Assembly (NCBI GenBank): GCA_030615565.1
Contig: JAUWZC010000135.1
Location: 1-6,139 of the forward strand
Reading direction: 5' to 3'
From: Desulfobacteraceae bacterium
Lineage (GTDB): Bacteria > Desulfobacterota > DSM-4660 > Desulfatiglandales > B25-G16
DNA length: 6,139 bases
Shown here: one piece after another, positions 1-6,139 of the stretch
Layout: each line of letters starts with the position of its first letter
Numbering within the stretch: position 1 is the first letter of the stretch
Notes under the pieces: generated by a model
What the model was told of the DNA's origin: nothing
The model's database searches: none
What the model saw: only the letters and a program-made list of their open reading frames with translations
Translations under genes and position numbers: made by a program

Positions 1-850
1 TCGAGTGAGCGGATTGGAAACAAGCGCCTTTGCAAAAAAATATATATTTGATCCGCTCGGAATGAATAACACTCATTTTCATGATGATCCAAATATGATT
101 GTGAAAAACAGAGCGTATGGATATTCTCCAAAGAAAGAAGGCGGATATAGACTCGATATACTCAGGCTTAAAGTGATAGGTGATTTGGGTGTTTTTACTA
201 CTATAGAAGATTTTCTTAAATGGGATCAGAATTTCTATGAAAATAAATTGGGTGATGGTACTCAAAATCTGATCAATATGATGTTGACTTGTGGGAAACT
301 AAACAACGGTGAAGAAATCCCCTACGCACTTGGGCTGAACATACGTCACTATGGCGGTTTAAAGAGCATAAGTCATAGTGGATCTGCTGTGGGGTACGTG
401 GCTTATTATATGCAATTTCCTGACCAGAGGTTTTCTGTAGTGATCCTGTCAAACGTGAGTAATTTTAGTGCGGGACGAATCGCAAGAAAAATTACAGATT
501 TGTATCTCGCAGACCAATTCACAGAATCTCCAACTCGTAGACGGAGGCAACGTCCTCGAGGAGAAAGGCCCAAGCCCGTTAAACTTACATCTTCGCAATT
601 GCAGACATATGTCGGTAACTATTACAGTGATGAACTCGATATTACATATATTCTTGATGTGGAAAGCAATAATTTGATTTTAAAACTTCGAGAGACTTCA
701 AGCATTCTTACTGCGTATTCAACCGATAACTTTGGTTGGGGCAGAAGAAGATTGGAATTCACGAGAGATAGAGTAAAAAGAATTATTGGTTTCATACTGC
801 AGGCAGGACGCGTTAAGAATTTGAAGTTTCAAAAGATAGAAGAGCCATAA
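1..850 (+). CDS. Beta-lactamase-fold serine hydrolase (class C beta-lactamase/penicillin-binding protein type), 3' part only
   Basis: This is the C-terminal part of a serine beta-lactamase-like protein. The reading frame is open to the left edge (the codon at 2-4 is Arg), so the GTG at 5 is not the true start. Numbering from that GTG, the fragment begins in the helix before the PLGM segment (residues 17-20), a hallmark of this family. It continues with an AYGYSP segment (37-42), the GDLGVFTTIEDFLKWD region (59-74) and the HSG motif at 124-126, which stands in for the KTG motif of class C enzymes. The SxxK nucleophile and YxN motif would lie upstream, outside the window, so activity cannot be judged. 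An Arg/Pro-rich linker (about 178-191) leads to a small C-terminal beta-rich domain from about residue 194 (LTSSQLQTYVGNYYS), like the accessory domain often attached to these hydrolases. Likely roles are D-amino-acid peptidase or esterase activity in the envelope; the substrate is unknown. Family call is firm, function is not. Confidence 0.88.
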   Translation, partial: RVSGLETSAFAKKYIFDPLGMNNTHFHDDPNMIVKNRAYGYSPKKEGGYRLDILRLKVIGDLGVFTTIEDFLKWDQNFYENKLGDGTQNLINMMLTCGKLNNGEEIPYALGLNIRHYGGLKSISHSGSAVGYVAYYMQFPDQRFSVVILSNVSNFSAGRIARKITDLYLADQFTESPTRRRRQRPRGERPKPVKLTSSQLQTYVGNYYSDELDITYILDVESNNLILKLRETSSILTAYSTDNFGWGRRRLEFTRDRVKRIIGFILQAGRVKNLKFQKIEEP

Positions 851-886
851 AAAAAATCTTTTTTTAATTAACGTGAATTATTCACG
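849..886 (+). terminator. Weak candidate transcription terminator after the serine hydrolase gene
   Basis: Right at the stop codon there is a run of eight A, then TC, then seven T (849-865), followed by a perfect 6-bp inverted repeat CGTGAA/TTCACG with a 3-base loop (872-886). The A/T stem would be weak and the GC-containing hairpin is not followed by a T run on the plus strand, so this is not a classical terminator. The larger palindrome at 906-978 could also block read-through. Low confidence. Confidence 0.22.
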
Positions 887-905
887 AGTTGAGGTTGCCG
901 CAGAC

Positions 906-978
906 GTCGTTGCGAGGAGCGAAGCGACGCGGCAATCTCATTTTAAAAAGAGATTGCTTCGCTATCGCTCGCAATGAC
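906..978. repeat. Dispersed palindromic repeat (long imperfect inverted repeat)
   Basis: The left arm at 906-939 and the right arm at 950-978 are imperfect inverted copies separated by a 10-base AT-rich loop. Both arms end next to the loop in GCAATCTC or its complement, and at the outside in GTCGTTGCGAG or its near-complement GTCATTGCGAG. The left arm is five bases longer. I recognise this as the widespread type of GC-rich bacterial palindrome with GCGAGGAGCGAAGCGAC in the arm; its chance translations (for example RRFAPRND and LRGAKRRGNL) appear as spurious proteins in many genomes. Transcribed, it would fold into a long hairpin between the serine hydrolase and M14 genes. It could act as a terminator or mRNA stabiliser, but that is inference. 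It lacks any coding capacity of its own and may be a non-autonomous mobile element. Confidence 0.85.
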
Positions 979-1014
979 AATTTATATGTAATAGTATTAA
1001 TGAAACAGTGTACT

Positions 1015-1021
1015 AAGGAGG
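1015..1021 (+). promoter_or_regulatory. Ribosome binding site of the M14 peptidase gene
   Basis: AAGGAGG, a near-perfect Shine-Dalgarno sequence, lies 5 bases before the ATG at 1027. It decides the start: the frame is open back to 889, but that extension is a translation of the palindromic repeat, and only the ATG at 1027 is followed at once by a signal peptide. Confidence 0.92.
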
Positions 1022-1026
1022 ATCCA

Positions 1027-3633
1027 ATGAATAAAAAATTTTCATTTTCTTTATTCTTACTTCTGTTATTGCTATTGCCATTCACACTCATCGCCCAGAC
1101 TACACCAGATAAATTCTTAGGCCATAGAGTTGGTGCAGACCGCAAGCTTGCTGATTACCACCAAATTCAGGCTTACTTCCAAAAGCTCGATAAGGAATCG
1201 GGAAAAATCAAGGTTTTAACCATTGGTCAATCTACCTTAAACAAGCCCATAATCATGGCCGTCATAACTTCCGAAGATAACATGGCTAAGCTCGACACCT
1301 ATCGAAGCATAACCAAAAAACTGAGAGATGCAAGAGGCCTGACTCCAGATGGAGCCAGAAAGCTGGCCGAGGAAGGTAAGGTTATCGTTTTTATAACATG
1401 TAATCTTCACGCCACAGAAATCGGCTCGTCTCAGATGGCCATGGAATTTGCCTACAACTTAGTTACGGGAAAAACACCCTTTGATGCTGATAAAGTTCTG
1501 GAAGATGTCATCATTCTGATTGCGCCAACCATTAATCCTGACGGCCAGCAAATGGTAACTGATTGGTACCGAAAATATGTGGGCACTAAGTATGAAGGAG
1601 GCCGTATGCCCTGGCTGTATCAACATTATGCCGGTCATGACAATAATCGTGACTGGTTCATGTTAAACCTGGCTGAAACAAAAGCCGTCACAAAAGTCAT
1701 GTATCAGGACTGGATTCCTCAAATCCATATCGACCAGCATCAGATAGGCCCTACGGGCGCACGTCTTTGGATCCCGCCTTTTGCAAATCCTCCCAATCCC
1801 AATGTCCATCCTCTTATCTGGCGTGGAGTTGCTCTTTGTGGAATGAACATGGCCTATGACCTCCAGAAGAATGGCTTCAAAGGTGTCCAATACGGCCAGG
1901 AATTTGCGGGATGGTGGGATGGAGCCTGCGATAACACTCCCTGGTTTCATAACACTATATGCCTCCTCAGCGAGGCGGCGTCTGTCAGGGTAGCCAGCCC
2001 GATTAATATTGACTCTGCAGAAATATCAAAATCATATATCGAAAAAAGCATGCAGTTTCCGGACCCATGGCCTGGTGGCTGGTGGAGGCTGAGAGACATG
2101 GTGGATTACGAGATAACCCTGTCCATGAGCCTGGTTAAAACAGCCTATCTTCACAAGCAAGATTTTTTGTACAACTTTTACAAAATGTGCAAGGATTCCA
2201 TCGAAAAAAGAGAAGAAGGCCAGCCGTATGCTTTTGTCATGCCTAAAAAGCAGTGCGATTACCCGACCACACTTAGAATGCTCGACATCCTGATGTCCGC
2301 TGGCGTAGAAATCAATCAAGCTAAAGAAGACTTCATCATTGGCGACAAAGTCTACGCAGCCGGCTCTTTTATCATCCTGATGTCTCAACCTTACAGACCT
2401 TATGCGCAGGCTTTGCTCGAAAAACAAAAACATCCGGACCTCCGTCGTCAATATCCTAACGGTCCCTTCATTCCACTGGCTTATGACAATGCGGGCTGGA
2501 CTCTTCCCTTACAGATGGGGATCAAATGTGATCAAATCAATAATCCCTTCAAGGCAAACCTCACAAAGTTGGATAAAGTTCCTTACCCTTCTCCAACACC
2601 GCCCAAGGAAGCTGCATCATATATCGTCCTTGATTCCCGGCTCAATACTTCCTATTCTGTCGTCTTTTCCCTTATCAAGACGAAAGCAGAAATCTACCGC
2701 TCCAAAGATATCATCAAAGGTGAAGGATTCGAAGCGGCAGCAGGAAGTTTTATCATTAAAAACACCCCTCAGGTAAGGAAAGCCCTTCCTGCCCTTTTGG
2801 ATAAATGGCATGTGGGAGCCTTTGGGCTTGAAAACATCGCTGATATCCCCAAAGCTTCTTTGAAGAGATTCCGGATTGGCCTTTATCAATCCTGGAGATC
2901 AAACATGGATGAAGGCTGGACGAGGTATGTTTTTGATGATTTGAGCATCCCCTACACGACACTTCACAATAAGGATTTTAAAGGAACAAAGAAGAAGAAA
3001 GTCAACCTGAGAGCCAAGTTTGATGTGATCGTCTTTGCGGATGAAAACGCGGATATAATAAAAACAGGAAGGCGCAGCCCATCCTCACGCTATGCAAGAT
3101 ATTACTCCGGGAGCATCCCACCTGAGTATGAAGGTGGCATTGGCAAGGAAGGAGTCGATGCGTTGAAGTCCTTTGTCGAACAAGGAGGCATTCTTGTTAC
3201 CCTCAACAGTGCCTGCGGTTTGGCTTTCAATGAGTTCAAAGTGCCTGCTGGAAATGCCCTAGAAAGAGTTGACCGGAGTAAATTTTCATGTCCTGGTTCT
3301 ATCTTAAGAGTCAATGTCGATAACAAATCGCCTATCGGATACGGAATGCCAAAAGAGGCTGCAATCATGTTTTATCAAAGCATGGCTCTAAGCACGCGGC
3401 CCCCCTCTGCAGGGTGGGATAGGAAAGTTGTAGCCAGGTTTCCTGAAGATGATATGCTTTTGAGCGGCTGGCTCTTCGGGGAAGATGTGATAGCGCGCAA
3501 AGCCGCAGTGGTTGATATTAAGCACAAAAAAGGGCACATCATTCTTATCGGCTTTCCCTGTCAGCACAGAGCTCAATCTCATGGAACATACAAATTCCTG
3601 CTCAACGCGCTGTTGTATCCGGAGGTCAAATAG
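1027..3633 (+). CDS. Secreted M14-family zinc metallopeptidase with C-terminal glutamine-amidotransferase-like domain
   Basis: This 868-residue protein is probably an exported zinc carboxypeptidase-like enzyme. Residues 1-23 form a signal peptide (Lys-Lys, then a leucine-rich core, likely cleaved after A23). The M14 catalytic domain spans about 40-340. H128 and E131 in NLHATEIG are the HxxE zinc ligands, NPDG is at 170-173, and N207-R208 in HDNNRDW correspond to the Asn-Arg pair that binds the substrate carboxylate in carboxypeptidase A. H238 in HIDQHQIG is the likely third zinc ligand and E316 in LLSEAASVRVASP the likely catalytic glutamate. A middle region (about 380-610) is beta-rich and unassigned. 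From about 616 (RIGLYQSW) to the end lies a domain resembling the class I amidotransferase fold, with a GGILVTLNSACG strand-turn at 720-731. Such long M14 proteins recur in peptidase-rich bacteria. Substrate is unknown; a peptide carboxypeptidase role is inferred. The gene converges with the S9 peptidase gene across a 33-base gap. Confidence 0.92.
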   Translation: MNKKFSFSLFLLLLLLLPFTLIAQTTPDKFLGHRVGADRKLADYHQIQAYFQKLDKESGKIKVLTIGQSTLNKPIIMAVITSEDNMAKLDTYRSITKKLRDARGLTPDGARKLAEEGKVIVFITCNLHATEIGSSQMAMEFAYNLVTGKTPFDADKVLEDVIILIAPTINPDGQQMVTDWYRKYVGTKYEGGRMPWLYQHYAGHDNNRDWFMLNLAETKAVTKVMYQDWIPQIHIDQHQIGPTGARLWIPPFANPPNPNVHPLIWRGVALCGMNMAYDLQKNGFKGVQYGQEFAGWWDGACDNTPWFHNTICLLSEAASVRVASPINIDSAEISKSYIEKSMQFPDPWPGGWWRLRDMVDYEITLSMSLVKTAYLHKQDFLYNFYKMCKDSIEKREEGQPYAFVMPKKQCDYPTTLRMLDILMSAGVEINQAKEDFIIGDKVYAAGSFIILMSQPYRPYAQALLEKQKHPDLRRQYPNGPFIPLAYDNAGWTLPLQMGIKCDQINNPFKANLTKLDKVPYPSPTPPKEAASYIVLDSRLNTSYSVVFSLIKTKAEIYRSKDIIKGEGFEAAAGSFIIKNTPQVRKALPALLDKWHVGAFGLENIADIPKASLKRFRIGLYQSWRSNMDEGWTRYVFDDLSIPYTTLHNKDFKGTKKKKVNLRAKFDVIVFADENADIIKTGRRSPSSRYARYYSGSIPPEYEGGIGKEGVDALKSFVEQGGILVTLNSACGLAFNEFKVPAGNALERVDRSKFSCPGSILRVNVDNKSPIGYGMPKEAAIMFYQSMALSTRPPSAGWDRKVVARFPEDDMLLSGWLFGEDVIARKAAVVDIKHKKGHIILIGFPCQHRAQSHGTYKFLLNALLYPEVK

Positions 3634-3666
3634 GGAAGCGAGCGACTTTAGACCTTAAGAGTTTTA

Positions 3667-5670
3667 TTATTGCTCTTTTCGTTTCCATGGTTTCCAATCT
3701 ATTCCGCTGATGTATTTCTGCATCCATCTAATCTCTTCTATGTCACGTCGACGCTGATGCCGAGGCTCTCGAAATCCATGCGGTTCTCGAGGAAAATTGA
3801 TGTACCGTACTGGAGCCTTGCCGATTTCTTTGAGCGCATGGAAAAACATCATGGCTTGATTGGGAGTGCTGACCACATCTCGCGCACCATGAAGCAAAAG
3901 CGTAGGAGTTGTCACATTTTTTACGAACCAGAGAGATGAAACCTTGCGCCAATCCTCAGGATTTATCCAGTGAGCTCCCCCGATGTAATGAAGCTTGAGG
4001 TCAAAGCTGAGGCCTGGTCCTGACTCCGCAGTCCAGCTACCGACCATGGCTCCCAAAGAGGCTGCCTTAAAGCGATCGGTCTGCGTGATGACCCAGCTGC
4101 CGAGAATTCCTCCCCAACTCCAGCCCCGCACTCCCAGCCGGTCGGGATCTGCAATACGTTTCTCTATCAAGTAGTCTGCTCCAGACATAACATCATCGAA
4201 CTCACCGCCACCGACATCACCTTGCAGCGCGCATAAAAGGCCATCGCCGTAGCTATCGCTGCCTCGAATATTTGGACCGAGCGAGGCATATCCCAGCCCT
4301 GCGAAAACATGAAACACAGCCCTGAAGCCATTAGAAAAGTGCCCCGGCGGCCCACCATGAATAGTTACTATTAGGGGGAGCTTTTTTCCTTTCTTATGGT
4401 TTCCCGGCACGTAAAGAACTCCCTCGATCTCCATTCCATCTTTGCTCTTCCAGCGTATCACTTCGCCTTTAGCCAACAATAACTCATTTTCAATCCACGG
4501 GTTTGTGTTAGTTAAGCGAATAGGATTTAATTTACGCACTGAAGAGACATACAGATCAGATGGAGTGTCAAAATCGCTATAAGAATAAACCATCTTTGTC
4601 CTATCTTTCGAAAAAGCGAGAACCCGGAGAGTTCCTTCAACGTTAGTAACATCATGGATCTTTCCTGTGGCGATGTCGGTTCGATAGAGATTGAGATTGG
4701 TACGACGTGCTTCGTTGAATAACAGACTCTTGCCGTCTGGTGTCCAGGTGAGGCCGGAAACATTGCCTTGGTTCGGTTCTTCCAGTTTCCTCTTCTCACC
4801 CGAATCTGGATTCATAATCCAGAGAAAGCCGTGAGTCAGGTCGAAATCCTTGTCAGAAGGGGAATGGTAGACAAATGCTTTCCCGTCCGGAGCCCACAGG
4901 ATATTTCCCTCCGGAGCATTATTGTTGGTGAGGCGAACCGGTTTCGGATTACTTACATCAACCAAGTAGAGTTCGGACAGATGGAAATAATTCTCCGTGT
5001 CGTGTTTTGTTGCTGCGAACGCGACTCGTGTTCCATCTGGAGAAACATCGAAGGCGTTGATAATAAGTTCCTCGTCCGTTATTCGCACTTCCTTCTTGGA
5101 TGAAAGATTGAATACCCAGAGGTTTCGCCAACGGGCTTCTTCTCTTCCGTTGGGCCCTTCAAAGACAAAGATCGCATCGTCTCCCAAATCATATTCTTTC
5201 TGTTCTTCTTTACTCCTCGGTTCTTCAGCCGTAAAAAATATTTTACTTGCATCTGCAGACCATTTATAAGAATCCACACTGTTTTTGTGAAAGGTGAGCT
5301 GAACAGCTTCGCCACCTTTGAGGCGCATGACGAATATCTGGTCTTTCTTATCGACAGTACGCTTAAACGAGAGATATTTCCCATCGGGCGAAAACTGGAA
5401 TGAACTGCCACCTGCATCACCAACAAATTGGAAGGCCTCACCGCCGCGTGCCGGAATCATGAAGTGTTTCGTCTTTCTCTTGTTTTTTTCCCAATCCAGC
5501 TCCGATTTTGAAAAGAATACCCACTTTCCGTCCGGAGACATTCGCACGTTTCTAAGACGGACCATATTCAATGCATCATCGACGGTCATAGGACGGGGAT
5601 TCGCATCCTGCGAATAAATAATGCTAAGACAGAAAAGGAATAAAACCCAGCTCAAAATAATTTTTTTCAT
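3667..5670 (-). CDS. Secreted S9-family serine peptidase (prolyl oligopeptidase/acylaminoacyl-peptidase type)
   Basis: This 667-residue protein is an intact S9 peptidase, a family that cleaves short peptides, often releasing dipeptides or acyl-amino acids. Residues 1-20 form a signal peptide (MKK, hydrophobic core, likely cut after S20), so the enzyme probably acts in the periplasm or outside. Residues about 27-395 form a beta-propeller with repeated xPDGK-type blades (around 46, 95, 211, 261 and 311), which filters substrates by size. The alpha/beta-hydrolase domain follows from about 400: an HGGP oxyanion motif at 438-441, nucleophile S518 in GWSWGG, D598 in LLLHGARD and H631 in FPREPHGF. 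All three triad residues are present and length is normal for the family. The ATG at 5670 is chosen because it has AGAGGAAG five bases upstream and gives a clean signal peptide. A TTG at 5703 would add 11 residues. Substrate specificity, including any preference for proline, cannot be read from the sequence. Confidence 0.94.
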   Translation of the reverse strand: MKKIILSWVLFLFCLSIIYSQDANPRPMTVDDALNMVRLRNVRMSPDGKWVFFSKSELDWEKNKRKTKHFMIPARGGEAFQFVGDAGGSSFQFSPDGKYLSFKRTVDKKDQIFVMRLKGGEAVQLTFHKNSVDSYKWSADASKIFFTAEEPRSKEEQKEYDLGDDAIFVFEGPNGREEARWRNLWVFNLSSKKEVRITDEELIINAFDVSPDGTRVAFAATKHDTENYFHLSELYLVDVSNPKPVRLTNNNAPEGNILWAPDGKAFVYHSPSDKDFDLTHGFLWIMNPDSGEKRKLEEPNQGNVSGLTWTPDGKSLLFNEARRTNLNLYRTDIATGKIHDVTNVEGTLRVLAFSKDRTKMVYSYSDFDTPSDLYVSSVRKLNPIRLTNTNPWIENELLLAKGEVIRWKSKDGMEIEGVLYVPGNHKKGKKLPLIVTIHGGPPGHFSNGFRAVFHVFAGLGYASLGPNIRGSDSYGDGLLCALQGDVGGGEFDDVMSGADYLIEKRIADPDRLGVRGWSWGGILGSWVITQTDRFKAASLGAMVGSWTAESGPGLSFDLKLHYIGGAHWINPEDWRKVSSLWFVKNVTTPTLLLHGARDVVSTPNQAMMFFHALKEIGKAPVRYINFPREPHGFREPRHQRRRDIEEIRWMQKYISGIDWKPWKRKEQ

Positions 5671-5675
5671 AGAAA

Positions 5676-5683
5676 CTTCCTCT
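5676..5683 (-). promoter_or_regulatory. Ribosome binding site supporting the ATG start of the S9 peptidase
   Basis: On the minus strand AGAGGAAG lies 5 bases before the ATG at 5670. The spacing matches that of the M14 gene's ribosome binding site. The same bases would encode LEEV if translation began at the upstream TTG. Confidence 0.7.
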
Positions 5684-5711
5684 AAGATTATTGTTTTTTT
5701 CAATTTTATTT

Positions 5712-5719
5712 CTCCTTCC
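5712..5719 (-). promoter_or_regulatory. Second, upstream ribosome-binding-like site before an in-frame TTG
   Basis: On the minus strand GGAAGGAG lies 8 bases before the in-frame TTG at 5703. Initiation there would give an 11-residue extension (MKKTIILEEVS) ahead of the signal peptide. It is a better Shine-Dalgarno match than the downstream one but serves a weaker start codon, so it may be an alternative start, a standby site or chance in purine-rich sequence. Confidence 0.4.
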
Positions 5720-5753
5720 TTTCCTTAAATTATGTATCTAAAATGAAAAAAAA

Positions 5754-5782
5754 AGTATAATATAGCCCTTATATTTATGCAA
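5754..5782 (-). promoter_or_regulatory. Candidate sigma-70-type promoter for the S9 peptidase gene
   Basis: On the minus strand TTGCAT (5777-5782) and TATACT (5754-5759) are separated by exactly 17 bases. The -10 matches the TATAAT consensus at five of six positions, while the -35 matches TTGACA at only three. A nine-T run follows the -10 box. Transcription would begin near 5747, giving a leader of roughly 75 bases. The region is AT-rich, so chance matches are easy, and the sigma factor preference of this organism is unknown. Confidence 0.42.
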
Positions 5783-5824
5783 TACTAATACAAACGCAAC
5801 ATGTATTTTTACAATGTCATTGCG

Positions 5825-6139
5825 GGCATAATACTAAAAAAGTGTTGTTAATTAGCATTATTTTTTAAGTAACAATACCATTTTAAGTATGATATTTTAT
5901 GTTTCTCTGTTAAGCCCCGGTGACTTCTATAATGATGCTTCAACTGTGAATAAAAATTTTCTAATAAATTTGTGGTTGGAGCAATGAAGGGATCATCAAT
6001 ATAGTGAAACATGTCTGGTAAGGCGTTATTGATTAATCCCATTGCCTTTTTTAAATCTAAGTTAGCAACACTATTTCTAGGTAATCTTTTTATAAAATCT
6101 CTGTATTTATAATACCAGTCACTATAGGTCAATAAAAAT
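5825..6139 (-). mobile_element. Insertion sequence, one end and the 3' part of its transposase gene; left boundary inferred
   Basis: The transposase fragment marks this as an insertion sequence running off the right edge. The left limit is a guess: at 5815-5824 the sequence TGTCATTGCG matches the outer edge of the palindromic repeat at 906-978, and similarity stops at about 5825, where GGCATAATACTAAAAAAG begins. If the element interrupted a repeat copy, 5825 would be its terminal base. Without the other end, neither terminal inverted repeats nor a target duplication can be confirmed. G+C is about 31% over 5881-6000, compared with 58% in a sample from the S9 gene (4021-4080). Confidence 0.5.
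5848..6139 (-). CDS. DDE transposase, C-terminal part (IS256/IS1249-like, MULE-type), cut by the window edge
   Basis: About 96 residues of a transposase are visible. The frame remains open to the right edge (Phe and Leu codons precede the TTG at 6130-6132), so that TTG is probably internal and the gene continues outside. Numbering from the TTG, the segment DDPFIAPTTNLLENF (46-60) carries the TTNxxE motif whose E58 is the likely last acidic residue of the DDE triad. It is followed by SQLKHHYRSHRGL (62-74) and SYLKWYCYLKN (81-91), the usual ending of IS256/IS1249-like or related MULE-type transposases. The first two catalytic aspartates would lie outside the window. The protein would cut and join the ends of its own element. 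The stop is ordinary and no frameshift is visible in this part. The transposase identity is fairly sure; the exact IS family is not. Confidence 0.75.
   Translation of the reverse strand, partial: FLLTYSDWYYKYRDFIKRLPRNSVANLDLKKAMGLINNALPDMFHYIDDPFIAPTTNLLENFYSQLKHHYRSHRGLTEKHKISYLKWYCYLKNNAN

Noticed and set aside
906..978. CRISPR unit or riboswitch interpretation of the palindrome
   Set aside because: There is one inverted repeat with no array of direct repeats and spacers, and no conserved aptamer core; the sequence fits the dispersed palindrome type.
882..1145. Minus-strand open frame of 87 residues across the palindrome and M14 gene start
   Set aside because: Its C-terminal half (RAIAKQSLFKMRLPRRFAPRND) is the typical spurious translation of the repeat and its N-terminal half is antisense to the M14 signal peptide.
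3657..3679. Possible bidirectional terminator between the convergent genes
   Set aside because: The only inverted repeat seen is a 5-bp AAGAG/CTCTT stem with an 11-base loop, followed by four T on the plus strand. It is too weak to call and overlaps the S9 stop region.
5079..5441. Open frames of 60 to 140 residues within the two peptidase genes, on either strand
   Set aside because: They lie inside well-supported genes, show no family motifs, and have no convincing ribosome binding sites or signal of independent coding.
5781..5837. Direct repeat AATACTAA at 5781-5788 and 5830-5837
   Set aside because: Eight AT-rich bases repeated within a strongly AT-rich gap are easily due to chance, and the positions do not fit a target duplication around a complete element.

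Overview
The window looks like a chromosomal segment of a free-living heterotrophic bacterium that exports many peptidases. It holds the 3' part of a beta-lactamase-fold serine hydrolase gene, two complete genes for secreted peptidases (an M14 zinc carboxypeptidase-like protein and an S9 prolyl-oligopeptidase-type protein), and, at the right edge, the C-terminal part of a DDE transposase. Both complete genes have good Shine-Dalgarno sites and N-terminal signal peptides. This gene mix is common in Acidobacteriota/Aminicenantes-like and some Bacteroidota-related lineages. The strong Shine-Dalgarno sites argue against typical Bacteroidota. The taxonomic guess is inference only.

Layout. Bases 1-850 (+) are the end of the serine hydrolase gene, whose start lies outside the window. 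Bases 851-1026 are intergenic and contain a large imperfect palindrome (906-978) of a dispersed repeat type common in bacterial genomes. Bases 1027-3633 (+) encode an 868-residue M14 peptidase with a C-terminal amidotransferase-like domain. After a 33-base convergent gap, bases 3667-5670 (-) encode a 667-residue S9 peptidase with an N-terminal beta-propeller and an intact Ser-Asp-His triad. Bases 5671-5847 are an AT-rich upstream region with a plausible promoter for the S9 gene, two competing ribosome binding sites and a short fragment resembling the edge of the palindromic repeat. From about 5825 to the right edge lies AT-rich insertion-sequence DNA with the transposase 3' end on the minus strand.

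The three hydrolases are probably exported and could together serve peptide or cell-wall-peptide breakdown, but the M14 and S9 genes are convergent and so are not one operon. I see no convincing evidence of a new multi-gene system. The most interesting signals are the palindromic repeat, which is read in frame into the M14 gene and misleads start calling, and the possibility that the insertion sequence at the right interrupted a second copy of that repeat.
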